From contig JAVHKY010000077.1 in assembly GCA_035079385.1 (NCBI GenBank), forward strand, positions 1,178,001 to 1,242,000: a stretch of DNA of 64,000 bases. The letters are read 5' to 3'. The position numbers and the translations under genes are program-made. Below the pieces are notes generated by a model. That model had not been told where the DNA came from, did no database searches, and was given only the letters and a program-made list of their open reading frames with translations. This document shows, one piece after another, positions 33,861 through 46,392 of the stretch; positions within the stretch are counted from its first letter, which is position 1; the number at the start of each line of letters is the position of its first letter. This stretch comes from Aspidiotus rigidus. Its lineage: Eukaryota > Arthropoda > Insecta > Hemiptera > Diaspididae.

Positions 33861-35888
33861 TTCCTCGTTCAACTTCGTTAAGGAAGCCGTCGTTTTTTTT
33901 TTTTTTTCCAATATGGCTCTAATTTGCCTACATTAGTAGCGCCAATAGCAAATAATACGAGCGATTACCTAGACATCTTCAGAAAGGTTCAGCCTCCCAG
34001 ATTTTGAGATCCAAACAAATGCAGATGAACTTTCTTCATTCTGCAAGAATTTCCCCTGTCATTTTTCTCTTCAAGCTGCACCACCCCATCTTCGAAACCT
34101 ACTTTCCCAACAAAATTTTGCCAACAGAGAAATTAAAGAAGATTCAATTAATATTATCTTTTGCTCCACTGATATTCGAATGATGATGAAAATATACCAA
34201 AAACGTGAGTAACATTATCTCACACTTACAAAACCCAACCAGACGACAGAATATTGTTATTTTAACTCGATGTTCCGTAATCTCATACATATTGCATCCA
34301 TCTTGACGCTTCCGTCTTTTTTTTTTTTTTTTTTCATAATTTTTTTTTCTTCTCCATCTGTGTCATTACCAAGAAGAGAATCGAAAACGGGTAAGAGATA
34401 GCGTAATGCCCCTTCCACTCTGTTTCTGTTGCCATTTTCGCACACCGATTTTCTACGAACTACAATAAAAACGTCGACGACAGCGGTACCGCGGTAGTCG
34501 CAATCGCAAAGCGGACCAACAAGAAGAGAATAATGTGTACTGCTATTTTCCCCCCTACTATAGCTAAAGCTTCGGCTTTCCGAATAAAAATCCAAATGCA
34601 TCCACGGCGCTCACAAATACAAGCGCGTGTATATGTGTGTGAGCGCGCATGTGTCTGTTGAATTGCGTATACACGTAGTCATTGAACCACAACCTACAAC
34701 GGTTTGGTTGGCCAATGTCAATGCCCGACCATCTACACATCGGCCAAGGTCATTCGGACAACAGAAAGCGCGCCGCGCGGCAATGTGCGCCTAAAATTCA
34801 TCGATACTGTTCGCGCGATGTATTGGAAAAAGAAGAAAAAACGAAAAAAAAAAAAAAAATTATCATTAATTATTCAGTACGTATTTCTGCATATTTTTTA
34901 AGGTGTATCAACGGAAAAATCAACTTAACGCACTATACCGATCAACCTATATGAAATCAGTACCTATAATATGGCCAACATTGATGTATAAAAAATTTCG
35001 ACATTTATATTCCTGAATTTTAGCCAAATTCAACTCGCAAAATTACTCCGAAGGCTACAGGAAAACCCAATCTGTTTGTGGCGAGTTGCGCGAATACGAC
35101 GAAATCAATTCTAAAAAGAGATAACAGAAATTTAATAAATCAACTGGTACCTAAAACGAGAAGTTAAGGACCAACGAGTCTGCCAAAATTCTTCAGGACT
35201 ACATTTAGGAGGGGTGTATATTCCATAGTTCAAAAAACAAAGTGACCTCTTTTAAACCCCATACTTTTTTCTCTGAAGTTGAGGGGTCAAAGGAAAAAAA
35301 CATTTTCATATCGTTTTTCATCAGTACAGCCCCAATCAACTGTCCCGTCTCCCAAGCAGATTTTTCTATGATAACAAAATTCCGAAGAGAAAAATCACTG
35401 TTCGACTATTTTCTTTCAAAGTTTCGAAAAATTCCGGTTGTTTTCTGAAATTTGCAATTCTTTCAAGAATGGAAGAATAAACGAATATTAAAGATGTTCA
35501 TGATTTTCTTGAATAATAACGAGAAATTACACAATTTTTATGCTACCACGACACTTCCAATGAAATTCGAGTTCTTTCTATTCGCTCATGCGAGTTACAA
35601 TAAGTAGATTTGTTTAAAAATAGGATAGAAATTATTAAAAATAAACTGCTCTATGCAATAACTGTCCAAGTGACAGAAAAAACCATCTTACATGACTTAA
35701 ATTTTGATGAATAAAGCAATAGAAGTTTTTTTCATATTTTCCTCTTTAGAAAAAACATACGTCTCGCTTTCATTCTGTCGTGCCTGCTATGATCATCATT
35801 TACTATCTAGCATTTCATGTTAAGTACGAGTAATATTCATGCTAAAATTTCACCCATATTAATGATTTAGGACATAAATATATACCTT
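33861..35888. other. No gene recognised
   Basis: Contains T tracts (33,893, 34,318) and an A tract (34,845). The stretch 34,380-34,830 is CpG-bearing and non-repetitive, with TG/CA runs near 34,625, and could be regulatory. No reliable reading frame. Confidence 0.4.
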
Positions 35889-36026
35889 TATGACATTATG
35901 TGACGTGACGGTGTCAATTTCAACCTTGAGGACGTCATCAACTCGTGACATCGTTCGCCTAACTTTGGCGACGTCACCATCCCGGGATCTCTCTTAACCT
36001 TAGTGACGTCATCGACCCAAACCTTC
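35889..36026 (+). repeat. Left 136-bp direct repeat flanking a LINE
   Basis: Bases 35,891-36,026 match 37,221-37,356 over 136 positions with five differences and no gaps. The unit itself is made of TGACGTCA-like palindromes and the word AACCTT. It ends exactly where LINE coding sequence begins. It is either a very long target-site duplication or an older tandem unit into which the LINE inserted. Confidence 0.85.
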
Positions 36027-37190
36027 AATCATAGAAAAATGCACCGAATACCAAATATACCTGTATGTTGCCTTGATAGATTACAAAAAAGCTTTCGATT
36101 CCATAAATCATCACTTCATGATAGAAACCTTAGAAAATCAGGGGGTTCGAAAATGTTTCATAAAAATAATAACAGATATGTATAATGGGCTTAAAGGAAG
36201 AATAATAACTGATGTAGAGGGAAGATACTTCGAAATCAAAAAGGGTGTAAAACAAGGAGATCCACTATCATCAGTCCTCTTTAACAGTGCACTTCAAGAA
36301 ATTATTAGGAAACTAAATTGGGAGGAAAAAGGATTGATTATAAATGGTAAAAGACTGTCAAACCTTAGATTTGCCGACGATATTATACTCTTTGCAAATA
36401 CAGAAAAAGAACTAAAAGAAATGGTCGAAGAACTAGCAGAACAGAGTATGCCCTCTAAGCTGGAAATAAGTGAAGGGAAAACGAAAATAATGAATAACAA
36501 GGGAATAACAAGAGACTTTAAAACGAAAATTGCAAAATTTGAGGTAGTGACGGAAGCAACATATTTGGGTCAGATAATATCTTTTGAAAATAGAACAAAT
36601 AAAGAAACAAATACGAGGATATCAAAAGCCTGGTCGAAGTATTAGTCACTAAAAAACATTTTCAAAGGTCCTTTTGAGAGTAACCAAAAAAGTCTGATAT
36701 TTAACATGCGTGTCGTCCCAACACTGACATATGGCTGCCAAACGTGGACTCTAACCAATAAAATTTTGGAAAAAATAAAGGTAACGCAAAATAGTATGGA
36801 AAGATCTATGTTAAATTTGACGAAAAAAGAACGAGTGAAACTTTCGACAATAAAACAAAAATTAAAATATAACACAGATGTGGTAACGTATATAAGAAGA
36901 CAAAAATGGAGGTGGGCGGGGCATGTTTCGAGACTGAAAGACGATAGATGGACATATTTAACCACAGTTTGGCAATCCCTAAACTATAGAAGAAAGAGAG
37001 GAAGACAGCCAGCAAGGTGGAGGGACGACATCACACAATTCATACAAAATAAGCGTTATTTGGAAGTAGCTTCAAATAGATTAGAATGGGACAGATTGCA
37101 GGAAACCTTTCCTCGTTACGGGCCGAGGAATAATTATTAATTTAAGTACGAGTTGATTTTGTAAAACATTTTATATTCCTCAATAAAGGA

Positions 37191-37220
<30 letters not shown>
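36027..37220 (+). pseudogene. LINE fragment: RT palm to C-terminus, one nonsense codon
   Basis: One frame is open from the left junction (IIEKCTEYQIYLYVALIDYKKAF without an ATG) to TAA at 37,138-37,140, except for a TAG at 36,643-36,645 where Trp would be expected. RT motifs are IDYKKAFDSI (A), KGVKQGDPLSSVLFN (B) and LRFADDIILF (C, FADD). The C-terminus holds PTLTYGCQTW, WRWAGHVSRL, RGRQPARWRDDI and EWDRLQETFPRYGPR. The endonuclease and fingers are missing (5' truncation). AATAAAGGA and (TATC)n form the 3' tail directly before the right direct repeat. The family is shared with the fragment at 11.37 kb. The clade is uncertain (RTE-like C-terminal features). Confidence 0.88.
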
Positions 37221-37221
<1 letters not shown>

Positions 37222-37356
37222 GACATTATGTGTCTTGACGGTCTCAATTTCAACCTTGAGGACGTCATCAACTCGTGACATCGTTCCCCTAACTTTGGCG
37301 ACGTCACCATCCCGAGATCTCTCTTAACCTTAGTGACGTCATCGACCCAAACCTTC
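37221..37356 (+). repeat. Right 136-bp direct repeat flanking a LINE
   Basis: The partner of 35,891-36,026; it starts immediately after the (TATC)n tail of the LINE and ends with AACCTTC, after which the two flanks diverge. Confidence 0.85.
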
Positions 37357-40300
37357 TGAAGTAAATTAGTAACTCAAACAATCGATACGTCAAATACACC
37401 TTCAACAGTATTTCTGGGCCTCATGTGGTCTAATTTAAACCCCCGCCCCGCCTCGATCCACCTCGCTTAGTTGAGCCCTCTCCGACTGTACTACAAGACC
37501 AGCCTAGTTTATCGCTTTTAAACAGTTACTTGGACTGCGCTTTTAGCCTAGTTTAGCCTCTTCTATACATTACAGTAATGAAAGCCAGCCTAGTTCAACG
37601 CTTTCACCCTCATTTGGCCCTCCTTCAACATTAATTCTATACTGATATACTACACAAAGTTAACCAACCTAGTTTTGTCCCTCCTCCAAAAGTGACCGGC
37701 TGAGGTAAAATAGTATTACAAGTTGAATAGGATTTTTAGTAAAATCTGTTGTAGCACAAAAACGCGAAACGTTGGACGTATACTTCAAAAGTGCGAAATT
37801 CGAATCTCAATTTTATCTAAATTTATAGCCCAAAACAAACATCCTACGTTTCTTTGGAGTCGCCGCTAAATTTCACTCGTAAATCGAGTAAAATTTGGAA
37901 GTTCGAGCAATTTTTCATCTTGGAAAACTTCGGGAAATTTGGCATAGTATTTTGGTCCATAAAGTTGTGGATCGTAGATGAAATTGAAATAAAACTTTCG
38001 TACTTTTAGAATATACATCTAATGTTTCGCCTTTTTGGTAGAACCGATTTCTCGCAGAATACCATTTGCAGGCCTGCCAACACTGAGCATTGAAAAATAG
38101 TGACTTGGGGAAAAAAAGTGGTCAACTATAGTAACTCAAAGAGGATCGAATAGTGACTTTAAAAATAACTAAAAATGATTCAGTCAATACTACCATCAAG
38201 GTGTCTATCAAATTCAAAATTTGAAAATATTTGACTCTTATAGGGCTCTTAAAGGGTGTTCCACAAAACCATGAATCCAGTGGTGTAGCAGGGGGATGGT
38301 ATCAGGGGGTCCGGACTTGCTCTGAACTTGAAAATTCAACTTAAAATGACATCAAAATTACAGAAAAAAAAAAAAATCCTACTCAACCTAAGAATTCAAA
38401 TTTCAATTTTTCTATTGGGTCAGAAATGAATTTAATGAACTTTTATGGGGTTTATTGGATTTATAGGAGCTCTAGACATCCGGATCACGAACATCGGCAA
38501 TATTAGTAATTGAATACAGCACTTGAAAAAGAAGACAACCCAACGCAATGACGGTCGTTAGCCAATTCCAGATTGACTGACATAGCTCGATAAATATTTT
38601 TTCAGGAGAAACGGTAAATTTTTGGACTGAAGTTTTCTAGTAATTGATCTATAATGGCGGTTGAACATAACAGAGGTACAAGGGATGTGATCAGCAAAGA
38701 AGCGAAACTAAATATGGTACAGCAGAGCACTCGATGGCTCTTTCAACTGCAGTTCTATCGGGAACGGTGACATGGACGTACACATCTTCCTTGGCTGATA
38801 TTCATCTAATCGAATGAGTTACTGAAAAAAAGGTACACAGACAGCCTCGAATATTGGACATCACTACCACGTCATGGAGATTGCGTAAAAAAAAAGGGAC
38901 AATCTGATTTTGAGCTCAACAAGTGCTTCAAAACCACACACAGCCCAATTATAATGAACCTAGAACAGAAAGAAGCACAGCAGTATCGCGGTTATCTTAA
39001 TCATTTTTGATACTCCCTGTATTGTGATACAAATGGAGCCTTCATACATAAGATTCAATGACACGACACTGGTGCCTCCACCGCACCGCTCTACAAAGTC
39101 CGGATTTTGTACTTTCATAACATTCTTTCTGTAATTTTTGTTATCCTAACATTTTCGTCGTTTGTTCTGAAAATTATCACGGCATTCTGTATTAGGCTGA
39201 GCGTTACAATATTTTTTGTAAGAAAAACTTGATGATGTCATCAGCCTTTGACATTATCCTCCCCAACCTTAAGACGCATACACTTTTCTTAAATCATGAA
39301 CTTGTGACATCCTCATCCTCAACCTCAACCACGCCCAACCTTCGTGACATCATCACTCCCCGAAAGGCCGTGACATAATCATCCCTAGAACTATACGCTT
39401 TTGTGACGTCATCAGGTATTTTATGTGAAAACATTTTGGCGAGTACCTTCTTCAGAAAAGACCTATTCATGTCGAAACGATTAATTCTTGAATGATTATC
39501 AAAGGAAATAAAAATATCCCTAGATTATTACTAAGTTGCTCGGAAACTTCTTACATGAGGCGGTTTAAATAAGAATGTTCACCTCGAATTGCAGTTGTTT
39601 CGACGCAGAGATACTTATGAGGATTCCAAGAATTGGTAAGAAGAATCAAAGGAAATCTGACAGCTTCCAATAGCTATAAAAAAGTATGTTGAAAATCAAA
39701 TCATTCTTTGAGCTCCAGTGATAGAAAATATCAGACAAGCTCAATGAGGTGAATTACAAATGCTAGCTTTCTATAGCCAACCACAATTTTGAGGACAGAA
39801 AATTTATGAAATCATTACGAAGCATAGAATTTTTAAAATGATTGTGTCCCAAACTCCATTAAAATCGACACAAATATGTCGTATTCAAGGATCTTGTAAT
39901 AACACTTTATACTCACAACTCACACAGCTTCAACATTTTGAAAGAAATAGAATTTTACTGTCGGATTTCGCTTGCAATCCTTCCATATTTTTTTTATTCG
40001 TTACTTGTGAGAACACTTCTAGAATACAGCCTAGATGCTTCAAGAGGATTTCTTCACTTAGTTGCGCGTGCATCTTCCTCCCTGTTTGATCCCTTAGTCA
40101 AACACCATTCACAAGTAAACTGCTTTTATTAAGATTTTCATATTTTCGATAACTTTGGCGTTGGATTGAAAACAAATTCAGACTTGCAAGGCTGCAGGCT
40201 CATTCTCTATCAATACTAAGTATAATAATGTGTTGAACATGTCCATAAAATGCTGATACAGTGGGAAAAAGAACCATAGATTGATTGAAATCTTTATTTA

Positions 40301-42179
40301 TAAATCTGAACCATCGCAGGAACAGATCTGCACAGCTAAAATTTCAGCTGATGAAAATGAATGCGGTCCTCAAATTTCAAGGTTGATCTATATGAACTCA
40401 CAATTTTCCCTAACAAGAATCAACCAGTAAACAATTTCAAGAGCTTTTTTCAAATTTCACAATCATATAGGATATTTCAAGCTTCTTGCAAAACAGGTTC
40501 AAAAAATATTTCTTACAAGTCCAAAATTTTCCTGTCATTCTGGTTTTTAAGTATAGTTTCATTCAACACGTTCAACAGTAATGATACTTTTACCGAATAC
40601 AAAACAGGCATCTGAACTATGGCGGTGTGCACGAGAAAAATGAACAATTTGGAATAACTAAGCGAAATTGAAGGTCTGGTCATCCTATCTAATTTGTACA
40701 ATATGGGTTTGTGGGCATCTGTTAGGGGATGTCAGGAAGCCAAATCTACTCATCATTCAAGCGTTCTTTCAATTTCTCAAGGCCGTCATAGTTTAGATAC
40801 CTCTCTGAAGGTTTCTGTTATACCCAACACAGAAAGGAGTTGAATATTTGTAAGCAAAAAAATTTGGGATACAAAAATTCACACATGATGGAGCAGAATA
40901 AAGCAAGCTAAAATTTTTAAAAGGGTTTAACCTCGGAAAATTCAATTTTCAGAAAGATACAAAAAAGCTAAATAGAATGAAATAATAACCAGCCACTAAA
41001 AGAAAAATAAAAGAAAGGAATAAATGAAGTTACGAAAAATAACATTCTAAAAAAAATTTCCGACTCGCAAAAATATTTTCGAGGATTCAAAACAGTGAAT
41101 CACTCTCTCAAAGTAACCGGTCCCTACTGCGATATTTCTGAAAAGGTAAACAATGATCGGTCTTTGCAGTTTCTGCCACAAGCGCACGCAGAAATGATCT
41201 TCGTAAGATTCAGTCAGCGAGCACGCAATACGTCGAGTCGCAATATGAACCTCCATCACCTCGAGGTGAATAACATCAAGTTTATGGAAAATTAATAGAG
41301 AACTTCGACGACAAGAATACTGCAGAAACGGAGAACTAGGAAGTAAGAGCGAGCGAGGAACGGGAGGAAGGTGAAGCGAGTCGAACGGCGAACAGGAAAG
41401 AAGCACGATGAAGAAAAGACAAAAACCTTCTTCATCGATCAGCGAATGTCAGTAAATGCAAACTGCACCAGAAGCAGGGCTAAGACGAGAGAATATGTAT
41501 AAAGGCAAAAACAGAATCGAGTCCATGATGTATCGGACGTTCGTGAACCAGGTTTTCTTTATGAAACTCGGTAATTCTATTGCGCTGCTGCGCTCATTGT
41601 CGATCCGACTTGTTCCAGTTCGCTTCATTTGTAGGAAATATAACGGTATTCAGGGTCATCAGAGGCTGTCATCAACGACGAAGCTTGCTCGTTCACGCGA
41701 GGCGAAGCCCCGTGAATACACTCGACCACACATACTACACAGTAAACACACGCACGATCGTACTGTAGTATACCTACTGCGTTCGCTTTATACGGCACAT
41801 ATCCTACAACCTTCACCAGTTCACCAACACAAAGGAAGCATCTTTCAGAGGACGAACAATAGAGTACAAGTATACTGAGGCCGGGAAGTAGAAGTTAAGA
41901 AGGAACAAACACGTCACGTTTAACTGCATATTCTGAGATCATTACGTATTTCATCACATTTTTTTTGTCTTCTCTGCAATTTTTCTTCTTGCTTTCAACT
42001 TTATCCTCTTCTTTTTCCGCCCTTTCTCGATGTTCCAAGTTAGTGACTGCCAATACAGAATATAGATTTTTATCTAGCGGTTTATTGCCAGATTGTACCA
42101 CAATGTAAGGAACCGATTTCAAAAGATCAACTCTAATACGCGGTAAGTACCAAATTGCTGGTTTTAAAAATTAGAATTT
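37357..42179. other. Long stretch with no gene recognised
   Basis: Mostly AT-rich unique sequence. At 39,235-39,420 several TGACGTCATC / GTGACATCATC words recur, related to the 136-bp repeats at 35.9 and 37.2 kb. GTGGTGTAGCAGGGGG at 38,280 resembles the ends of the small element at 25.27 kb. The stretch 41,090-41,880 is CpG-bearing and non-repetitive, with overlapping frames on both strands and no recognisable domain. Confidence 0.4.
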
Positions 42180-42820
42180 AGATCGAGTGTCGAAGTCTTT
42201 GTTATTACTATAGCCCAGGCAGATTAGGTTTTGAAATGGAAATAAATGCCGGCGAAGGTTTTTTCCGTGGATTATATTTAAAATGGTCTCCTGATAAACA
42301 TACTAAAAGTCCACAGCGATCAAAGAGCGGGTGTCAAAGTACCACAAAAATTAGTTTTCTGAGAATAAACCGAAAACTAAGCGTCAGAGAAAAAAAAGTT
42401 TCAAACAAAAGTTGTTCCTCATCAAATTTCCTATAAATTTCACTATATGCATGTCAACTTGGCCCAAAAACTCGAGCTGAAAAGTTGGTTTGAAAGTTGA
42501 GCGATTTTCCAAGATTTTTGATTTTAGTGTAAGTGCAGTTAAATCACACAGGTTTCGGAAAAAAAAAGAACATTGCGACATAGTAAAGGTCTGATTGCTG
42601 GAAATGGTCAAGAATGAGGTCCAAAACAACACACCAACTTCTCCGCGTTTTTCCCCAAGAGCAGCTTTTTTATGGTGGTTGAAACCCCCTCAAAATCAAT
42701 TTTTTGTAAATATCCCGCTTAATACGCATTTTAGAGAAAAAAATCATCAGTCAATAGTATATTCCTCGTGAAATCCAGGCAAACTTGCTGAATTTCTTAT
42801 TGTTCCAGGCGATATAGGGA
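42180..42820. repeat. Partial copies of the 28-kb tandem repeat family
   Basis: GTTTCAAACAAAAGTTGTTCCTC (about 42,398-42,420, longer in the sequence) and AGCAGCTTTTTTATGG..GAAACCCCCTC (about 42,660-42,695) match parts of the ~145-bp unit at 27.8-28.5 kb. They directly precede the PLE frame and mark its left flank. Confidence 0.5.
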
Positions 42821-44519
42821 GTGATACCAAGAAGCTTGTTATCTAGAATCAATGCGGTTTCTCAATTTATGGCCAGAAATGACGTTCTCGGCCAGTGTGG
42901 TGCTAAGGAAGACGACAGTTTCAATTTTCCTAAACACGTAAAAGAAGTTAGACGTGTGATAAACGAGTGTGAATTTATTATTAAAACTCCCTCGCTAAAA
43001 AGATTGCTCCTGGAGCCCAACCCTGTGCCTCCCCTCCTGTACGGGCTACCAAAAGTCCATAAAAAAGATAACCCGATGCGTCCGGTCGTATCCTTTGTGT
43101 CCTCCCCCACGTACGCTCTGGCGAAATTTTTGGACCGATGGTTTAAATCGAGAGTTGACCATGAGTCACCTTACTCGGTGAAAAATTCGGTCTCCTTGGC
43201 TGATAGGCTTAAGGATAATATTCTTCCGCTGGGATCGACCCTGTGTTCATTTGATGTGGTCGGCCTGTTCCCCAATATCCCCAGAGCAACCGCCATGCAA
43301 CATATGGGAGACCTTTTGATTCAAACAAATGTTCGCCAAGAAGAATTGGGTGAATTTTTCAATCTCCTCAATATTTGTTGGTCTCCCAATTATTGCAAAT
43401 TCGATAACAAGTTTTTTGAGTTTCCTGAAGAGGTTGGAATACCCATCGGTTCTCCTTTGGGTTCTCTCATTTCGGAGGTCTTTATGTTCAAGTTTGAGTT
43501 CGATTTGTTCTCCTCTGGCAGTGCGTATTTAGATCAGATTTATTATTAGCACAGGTATGTCGACGATGTGTTGTGTACGTGGACTGGTCCCCGAGAGCTC
43601 CTTTTGGAGTTTCTCCAGTATCTAAATAATCAATATCCTTCTATAAAATTTACTTTAGAAATCGGTGGCGCATCTATTAATTACTTGGATTTGACGATCT
43701 GTAATAGAGACGGTATCCATGAATTCGCCATATACAGGAAAGATACTGCGACCGATATTACTGTCCACGGAAAATCTTTTTGCCCTGTAGCCCATAAATA
43801 TGCTGGATTTAACAGCTTAATCCATCGACTGACTAGTATTCCTCTCAATCAGTCAGCCTTCCAAAAAGAGGTATTAACTATAAAGCACTTGGCCAGAGTG
43901 AATGAAGTGAACTTAAGACATTGACCTTATGATCCAAAGGAAAGTTACTCGAAAATGCCTCGATTCCACCACCTCCCTCCCCCGTAATACGGCCCTAAAC
44001 AGTAGAGAGCGTTGGATAAGGCTTCCGTTCTTGGGGCAGTTTTCAGCTCAATTGAGTCGTGTCCTACGCCCCTTCGGATTTCGGCCTGTGTATTACAACC
44101 CCAATACCATAAAAAGTTTATTGGTTAGGCTAAAAGACCCCATCCAACTGGCCGAGAGGAGTGGTGTGTATAAAGTTGAGTGTAAGGATTGTAACGGAAT
44201 TTATATCGGCGAGACAGGCCGTCAGTTGAAAATTAGAATCGCTGAACATAGGAAGGCGTGGGAAAAGAAGAATATAGGTGAATCGGCGTTTGCGGACCAT
44301 CTAATCACTGGCGGCCATAGCATTAAAGAGGGGTCCGAGGTCCTCCTCTATATAGAAAACGCGTATTCGAAGCGGAAAGCGTTAGAACACATCGAAATAA
44401 TCCGTCATTTAAATAACGACGACCTTAATGTGCTCAACAAGTACATACCTGATGAGGGGTTGATTGAACTAGTTTACGAGTATGATTCACGTCGTGATGA
44501 CTCGCTGGTTCAATCCTGA
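42821..44519 (+). pseudogene. Penelope-like element, family 1: RT and GIY-YIG, two breaks
   Basis: This is the longest PLE copy. From about 42,870 it encodes [58 protein letters not shown] (motif A), GIPIGSPLGSLISE (B) and HRYVDDVLCTWTG (C, intact YVDD), then the linker TTSLPR and the GIY-YIG domain SGVYKVEC..IYIGETGRQLKIRIAEH with RKALEHIEIIRHLN. The stop is at 44,517-44,519. Breaks: TAG at 43,547-43,549 where a Trp would stand two codons before YVDD, and a frame change near 43,920. The N-terminal ~100 codons seen in the 2.4-kb copy are absent, so the copy is 5'-truncated. It is diverged from the 2-6 kb copies, implying separate insertions. Confidence 0.9.
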
Positions 44520-44559
44520 TTTCCTCGTATGTTTCTAGTTTACAGCCGGAGTTGTTCAG

Positions 44560-44620
44560 TCGCTTTCCAGTCCCCGTTGACAATGATTGTTTAATCGAAA
44601 GCCCTCCGGCGACGTTTAAT
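44560..44620 (+). ncRNA. PLE 3' stem-loop, hammerhead-like core (copy 2)
   Basis: TTGACAAT-GATT-GTTT-AATC-GAAAGCC lies about 60 bases after the PLE stop. The second stem pair is A-T here, against G-C in the copy at 6.03 kb, so pairing is kept. Like the other copies it lacks the strict CUGANGA core. Confidence 0.42.
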
Positions 44621-44639
44621 TTCTGTGGCTAAAATTGTA

Positions 44640-46219
44640 AATTACTCCGTTTGTATTACTCGCTTGAGTATGACTTCGTCTACCAAGCTTGTTATCTCTT
44701 GTTTCTCCGTTTTGATAATCGCAAGACTCATGTAGTCAATCTCTCACCGCAAAACGGGAGATCGCCTGAAATGGCGGAGCAAGTTTGTCTAACCCAATCG
44801 ACTATCAACGTGAAACCCTCATGCGACCACGCCAACTTTGACAGGGAGCGCGTTATTCTTGGATTTGTATTGCTGCGGTTCTTCTTGAATTTGTGGGAGC
44901 ACACAACAATAACAAGCTTCTTGGTGACATTCCTTCCATTGCTTGAAACAATTCCACACGTTAGCCCACTTCAATTGTACGCGGGTCGAAGTCAAAATCT
45001 CACTGCGAATCCACAACAGAAGACCACATCCATTCCCACCATCGCTTGAAACAACCAGAATGGAAAACTTGAGACCATAATACAGCAAAAACGTAGCACA
45101 CGAAATTCAGCCTGTTTTCAGTCGGCCAGGGTGTCTATCAGAATTGAAAAATGGAAATAGTTGACATTAATTGACCTTTTTTCGATATTTTATTTGACCC
45201 TAAAAAATATCAAACTCCCCCCCCCCCTCTCCAAACTAATATCGTAATTTCGTTTGCAAGAATTAACATTTAAGTGAGAAAGTGTAATTTTAAAAGTCAG
45301 AAGTTTGTTGATTATACCTTGATATTGTGCACATAGGAAGACATGTGAAAAACATTCTTTACACAAAATTATACATTTTTGGACTTTTTAGTTGACCTAC
45401 GGATAGGAAAGTTGACCTTAGTTGACTGTGTTTCAAAAAAGTTGACTTTAATTGACTTAGTTGATTTAGTTGACCTTGTCACCAAGACAATCTAACAGTC
45501 GAACATTTTTTTACTTGCTCCCACGTTTGAGCTCTCCGCGATTCCACCAAAACACCCTTCTCCTTCACTCAAGCACTCAAAAACAACTCCGACACCATAT
45601 CCTGTACTCTACAATACCTCAAATTAACTGACTTTTATTCTCACATATAACACCCACAACTATACTAAATTGCAATACTCAAATAATTACTACACTTTAA
45701 AAACATTTACACAAACTTTTCTTTACTCCTCAGACATATTCCACTTCACCCTTACTTGACTTTTCCTCATCTTTCTTTACTCGTATCCAAAACTGCTTTA
45801 TCCTAACTTACTATACAATTATTCTAACTATTATAATAAGCATACTGTATTGGGATTTAAACTTAGAGTTGGGGAGTTGGTAGCCCTGACGATATTCACC
45901 CTTTCGTTCAATGTTTTTTAAATGAAGAAATTTCACGCACGGTGATTAATAGGATATTGTTTTTTAAAGCAAATACAAACATAAATTTTGTAGTCTGTAT
46001 CATCAACATTAAATACAAAAAAAAAATGTAGCAATAAATGATGTATTGAAAAAATAACAGTTGATTGAAAATCAATGTACGAACGTACATAAATTCTCTG
46101 ATTCACCCTTTCAGTAGCGCTCTCTAGTGTGAGTTTAAACCCCAATAAGTCGAGCTAATAACCTATTAGTTGTTTTAAAGCTCGTTAAAGTAAATAAATA
46201 AATAAAATTATTTTCACTC
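44640..46219. other. No gene; GTTGAC-rich repeat and LINE 3' tail remnant
   Basis: From 45,128 (CAGGGTGTCTATCAG) to about 45,480, the words GTTGAC and ATTGAC recur many times around a C tract (about 45,218-45,228); the start resembles a hAT-type end, but no matching right end or duplication was found. At about 46,150-46,205, AGCTCGTTAAAGTAAATAAATAAA resembles a LINE 3' tail on the plus strand. Confidence 0.4.
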
Positions 46220-46224
46220 ATTTT

Positions 46225-46392
46225 TAAACGTTTATCATTGGAAAATAAAAAACTATTCATCAAATTATCACTTTCAGTATTCAGATTTTCAAGTTTCCTT
46301 TTTCCACAATACTTCTTATATGCTTCAGAATTACTCTTCCTTTTTTTTTTTTTTTTTAAATTTGTATCTGTACCCCTCCTTCAATTTTATTT
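46225..46392. repeat. Left long direct repeat flanking the RNase H LINE
   Basis: About 46,250-46,390 resembles 48,085-48,205: both hold CAGTATTC.GATTTTCAAGTT, CACAATAC.TCTTA and a T tract followed by AATTTGTA. Identity is roughly 80-85%. It abuts the AT-rich tail of the LINE. Confidence 0.6.

Noticed and set aside
39440..39485. Possible further hammerhead-like core (TTCTTCAG..GTCGAAAC)
   Set aside because: The stem does not pair well and there is no PLE sequence around it.
45128..45490. hAT-like element starting CAGGGTGTCTATCAG
   Set aside because: No matching inverted end or 8-bp duplication could be found; only the left end resembles a terminus.
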